5,229 bases of DNA from Alphaproteobacteria bacterium (GTDB lineage Bacteria > Pseudomonadota > Alphaproteobacteria > UBA6615). The position numbers and the translations under genes were made by a program. Within the stretch, counting starts at the first letter, position 1; every line of letters begins with the position of its first letter. Shown piece by piece: positions 4,060-5,229 of the stretch. Under the pieces are notes generated by a model. It was not told the DNA's origin and ran no database searches. It saw only the letters and a list, made by a program, of their open reading frames with translations. Where the stretch lies: the NCBI GenBank assembly GCA_017643325.1, contig JAEPNS010000251.1, positions 1 through 5,229 on the forward strand. Direction: 5' to 3'.

Positions 4060-5229
4060 ATGAGCCAGGTTGCAGAGATCGAGACCCACACCGACGTGAC
4101 CCGCGAGGACGTTCTCGCGCGCGCGGAGGAGTTGCTGCCGGTTGTCGCCGAGCGTTCGGAAAAGGCATCGGAGCAGCGCCGCCTTCCGGTAGACAATGTG
4201 CGCGACTTTCTCGATGCGGGGCTTTTCAAGATCCTCCAGCCCAAGCGCGTCGGCGGGTACGAACTGGACTTCGGCATGCTCGTCGACACCGGGGCCGTGA
4301 TCTCCCGTGCCTGCGCATCGAGCGGCTGGAACGTATCCAACCTGGCGAGCCATCACTGGATGCTCGGCATGTGGCCGAAGGAGGCGCAGGACGAGGTCTG
4401 GGGCAAACACGGCGAGACCGCGGACACGCTGATCTGCGCGTCGGTCATCTTTCCGGCCGGACGGGCGAAGCGGGTCGACGGCGGTTATCTGCTCAGCGGG
4501 CGCTGGCCGTTCTGCTCGGGAATCGATCCGAGCGAGTGGAACATGCTGGGTGGCATGGTCGAGGCCGATGACGACCACCCCGACAAGGAAGCGCGACTCT
4601 TCCTGGTCCGCAAGTCCGACCACGAGGTGATCGACACATGGTTCACGTCCGGGTTGCAGGGGACGGGATCGAAGGATTCCGCGTGCGAGGACCTGTTCGT
4701 GCCCGAGCACATGACCGTGGCCGCCGATGACGTTAAGGGCGGGCCGACACCGGGCAGCGCGGTGAATCCCGGGGCTCTCTACCAGGTGCCCGTCATCGCG
4801 CCGTTCCCCTATGTGCTTTCGGGCACGCCGCTGGGCATCGCCGAGGGCGTCTACCGCAACTATGTCGACGGCATGAAGGCGAAGACGGCGAACTACACCG
4901 GCTCGCGGATCTCGGAATTGCAGAATATCCAGATCAAGGTCGCCGAAGCCGGCGCCGCGATTGACGCCGCACGCCTCATGATGGAGGCCGACTGCCGGGA
5001 ATCGATGGAAATCGCTGCCCGTAACGAGGCGCCGGATCTGGAGGCGAAGGCGAAGTACCGCCGCAACGGGGCCTACAGCGCCAACCTGTGCGTTGAGGCC
5101 GTCAACAAGCTCTACCAGGCGAGCGGCGGCGGCGGGATCTACACCCGTAACCCGCTGGCCCGCGCATTCCGCGACATCCATGCGGCACGTGCGCACATCG
5201 CCTTCAGCATGGACGTGGCGGGCACGACC
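4060..5229 (+). CDS. Group-D flavin-dependent monooxygenase, acyl-CoA dehydrogenase fold (HsaA / HpaB-C2 type), 3' end cut
   Basis: The frame is open from ATG 4060 to the right edge, 390 codons without a stop; relatives are about 390-420 residues, so little is missing. It has the acyl-CoA dehydrogenase layout: an N-terminal helical domain (about 15-120), a central beta-domain with LICASVIFPAG (124-134) and SGRWPFCSG (146-154), and a C-terminal four-helix bundle ending ASGGGGIYTRNPLARAFRDI (354-373) and HAARAHIAFSMD. The latter is diagnostic of two-component flavin monooxygenases such as HsaA, the 4-hydroxyphenylacetate hydroxylase C2 and DszC. It lacks the catalytic Glu context of true acyl-CoA dehydrogenases. 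His98 or His99 and His374 may match the active-site histidines of C2; an alignment is needed. Such enzymes use reduced flavin from a separate reductase, expected downstream, to hydroxylate aromatic or similar substrates. The substrate is not readable. Cys152 replaces the Ser common in the FSSG motif. It probably heads a catabolic operon under its own operator. Confidence 0.88.
   Translation, partial: MSQVAEIETHTDVTREDVLARAEELLPVVAERSEKASEQRRLPVDNVRDFLDAGLFKILQPKRVGGYELDFGMLVDTGAVISRACASSGWNVSNLASHHWMLGMWPKEAQDEVWGKHGETADTLICASVIFPAGRAKRVDGGYLLSGRWPFCSGIDPSEWNMLGGMVEADDDHPDKEARLFLVRKSDHEVIDTWFTSGLQGTGSKDSACEDLFVPEHMTVAADDVKGGPTPGSAVNPGALYQVPVIAPFPYVLSGTPLGIAEGVYRNYVDGMKAKTANYTGSRISELQNIQIKVAEAGAAIDAARLMMEADCRESMEIAARNEAPDLEAKAKYRRNGAYSANLCVEAVNKLYQASGGGGIYTRNPLARAFRDIHAARAHIAFSMDVAGTT

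Noticed and set aside
4018..5196. Minus-strand 392-codon open frame opposite the monooxygenase
   Set aside because: The plus strand encodes a clear flavin monooxygenase; the antisense product resembles nothing and follows the codon-position GC pattern expected of a mirror frame.

Overview
The window is GC-rich (roughly two thirds G+C by eye) and tightly packed. Its families point to an alphaproteobacterium, possibly a marine or soil Rhodospirillales-type organism, but that placement is inference from gene content and style. It holds five protein genes: three on the minus strand (left) and two on the plus strand (right), separated by a 214-bp divergent control region. There are no tRNA or rRNA genes, mobile elements or CRISPR arrays.

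Left block, all minus strand, transcribed right to left: amtB (ammonium channel, 1216-2427), then glnK (PII signal protein, 817-1155), then the 5' part of an isopenicillin-N-synthase-like 2-oxoglutarate/Fe(II) oxygenase (start at 699, running off the left edge). AmtB and GlnK are a functional pair: GlnK senses ATP/ADP, 2-oxoglutarate and (through uridylylation of Tyr51) glutamine, and blocks the AmtB pore when nitrogen is plentiful. The order here is amtB then glnK, the reverse of the usual proteobacterial glnK-amtB. A perfect 14-bp stem-loop sits between the two genes. Just past glnK lies a near-consensus -24/-12 (sigma-54) promoter pointing at the oxygenase gene, which suggests that this oxygenase is under nitrogen control.

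Middle: the region 2428-2641 carries the amtB leader, with a strong Shine-Dalgarno, a candidate 12-codon leader peptide and an 8-bp inverted repeat, plus a sigma-70-like promoter for amtB that overlaps the ribosome-binding site of the divergent gene.

Right block, plus strand: a complete MOFRL-family glycerate 2-kinase (2642-3958, GTG start), then a 101-bp AT-rich gap with a strong two-part inverted repeat that looks like an operator, then a group-D flavin-dependent monooxygenase of the HsaA/HpaB-C2 type (4060 to the right edge, missing only its last residues). The monooxygenase probably begins a separately regulated catabolic unit. Both edge genes are cut by the window.

No clearly new biological system is visible. 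The observations most worth checking are the predicted RpoN control of the oxygenase, the reversed amtB-glnK pair with its internal hairpin, and the operator-like repeat before the monooxygenase.
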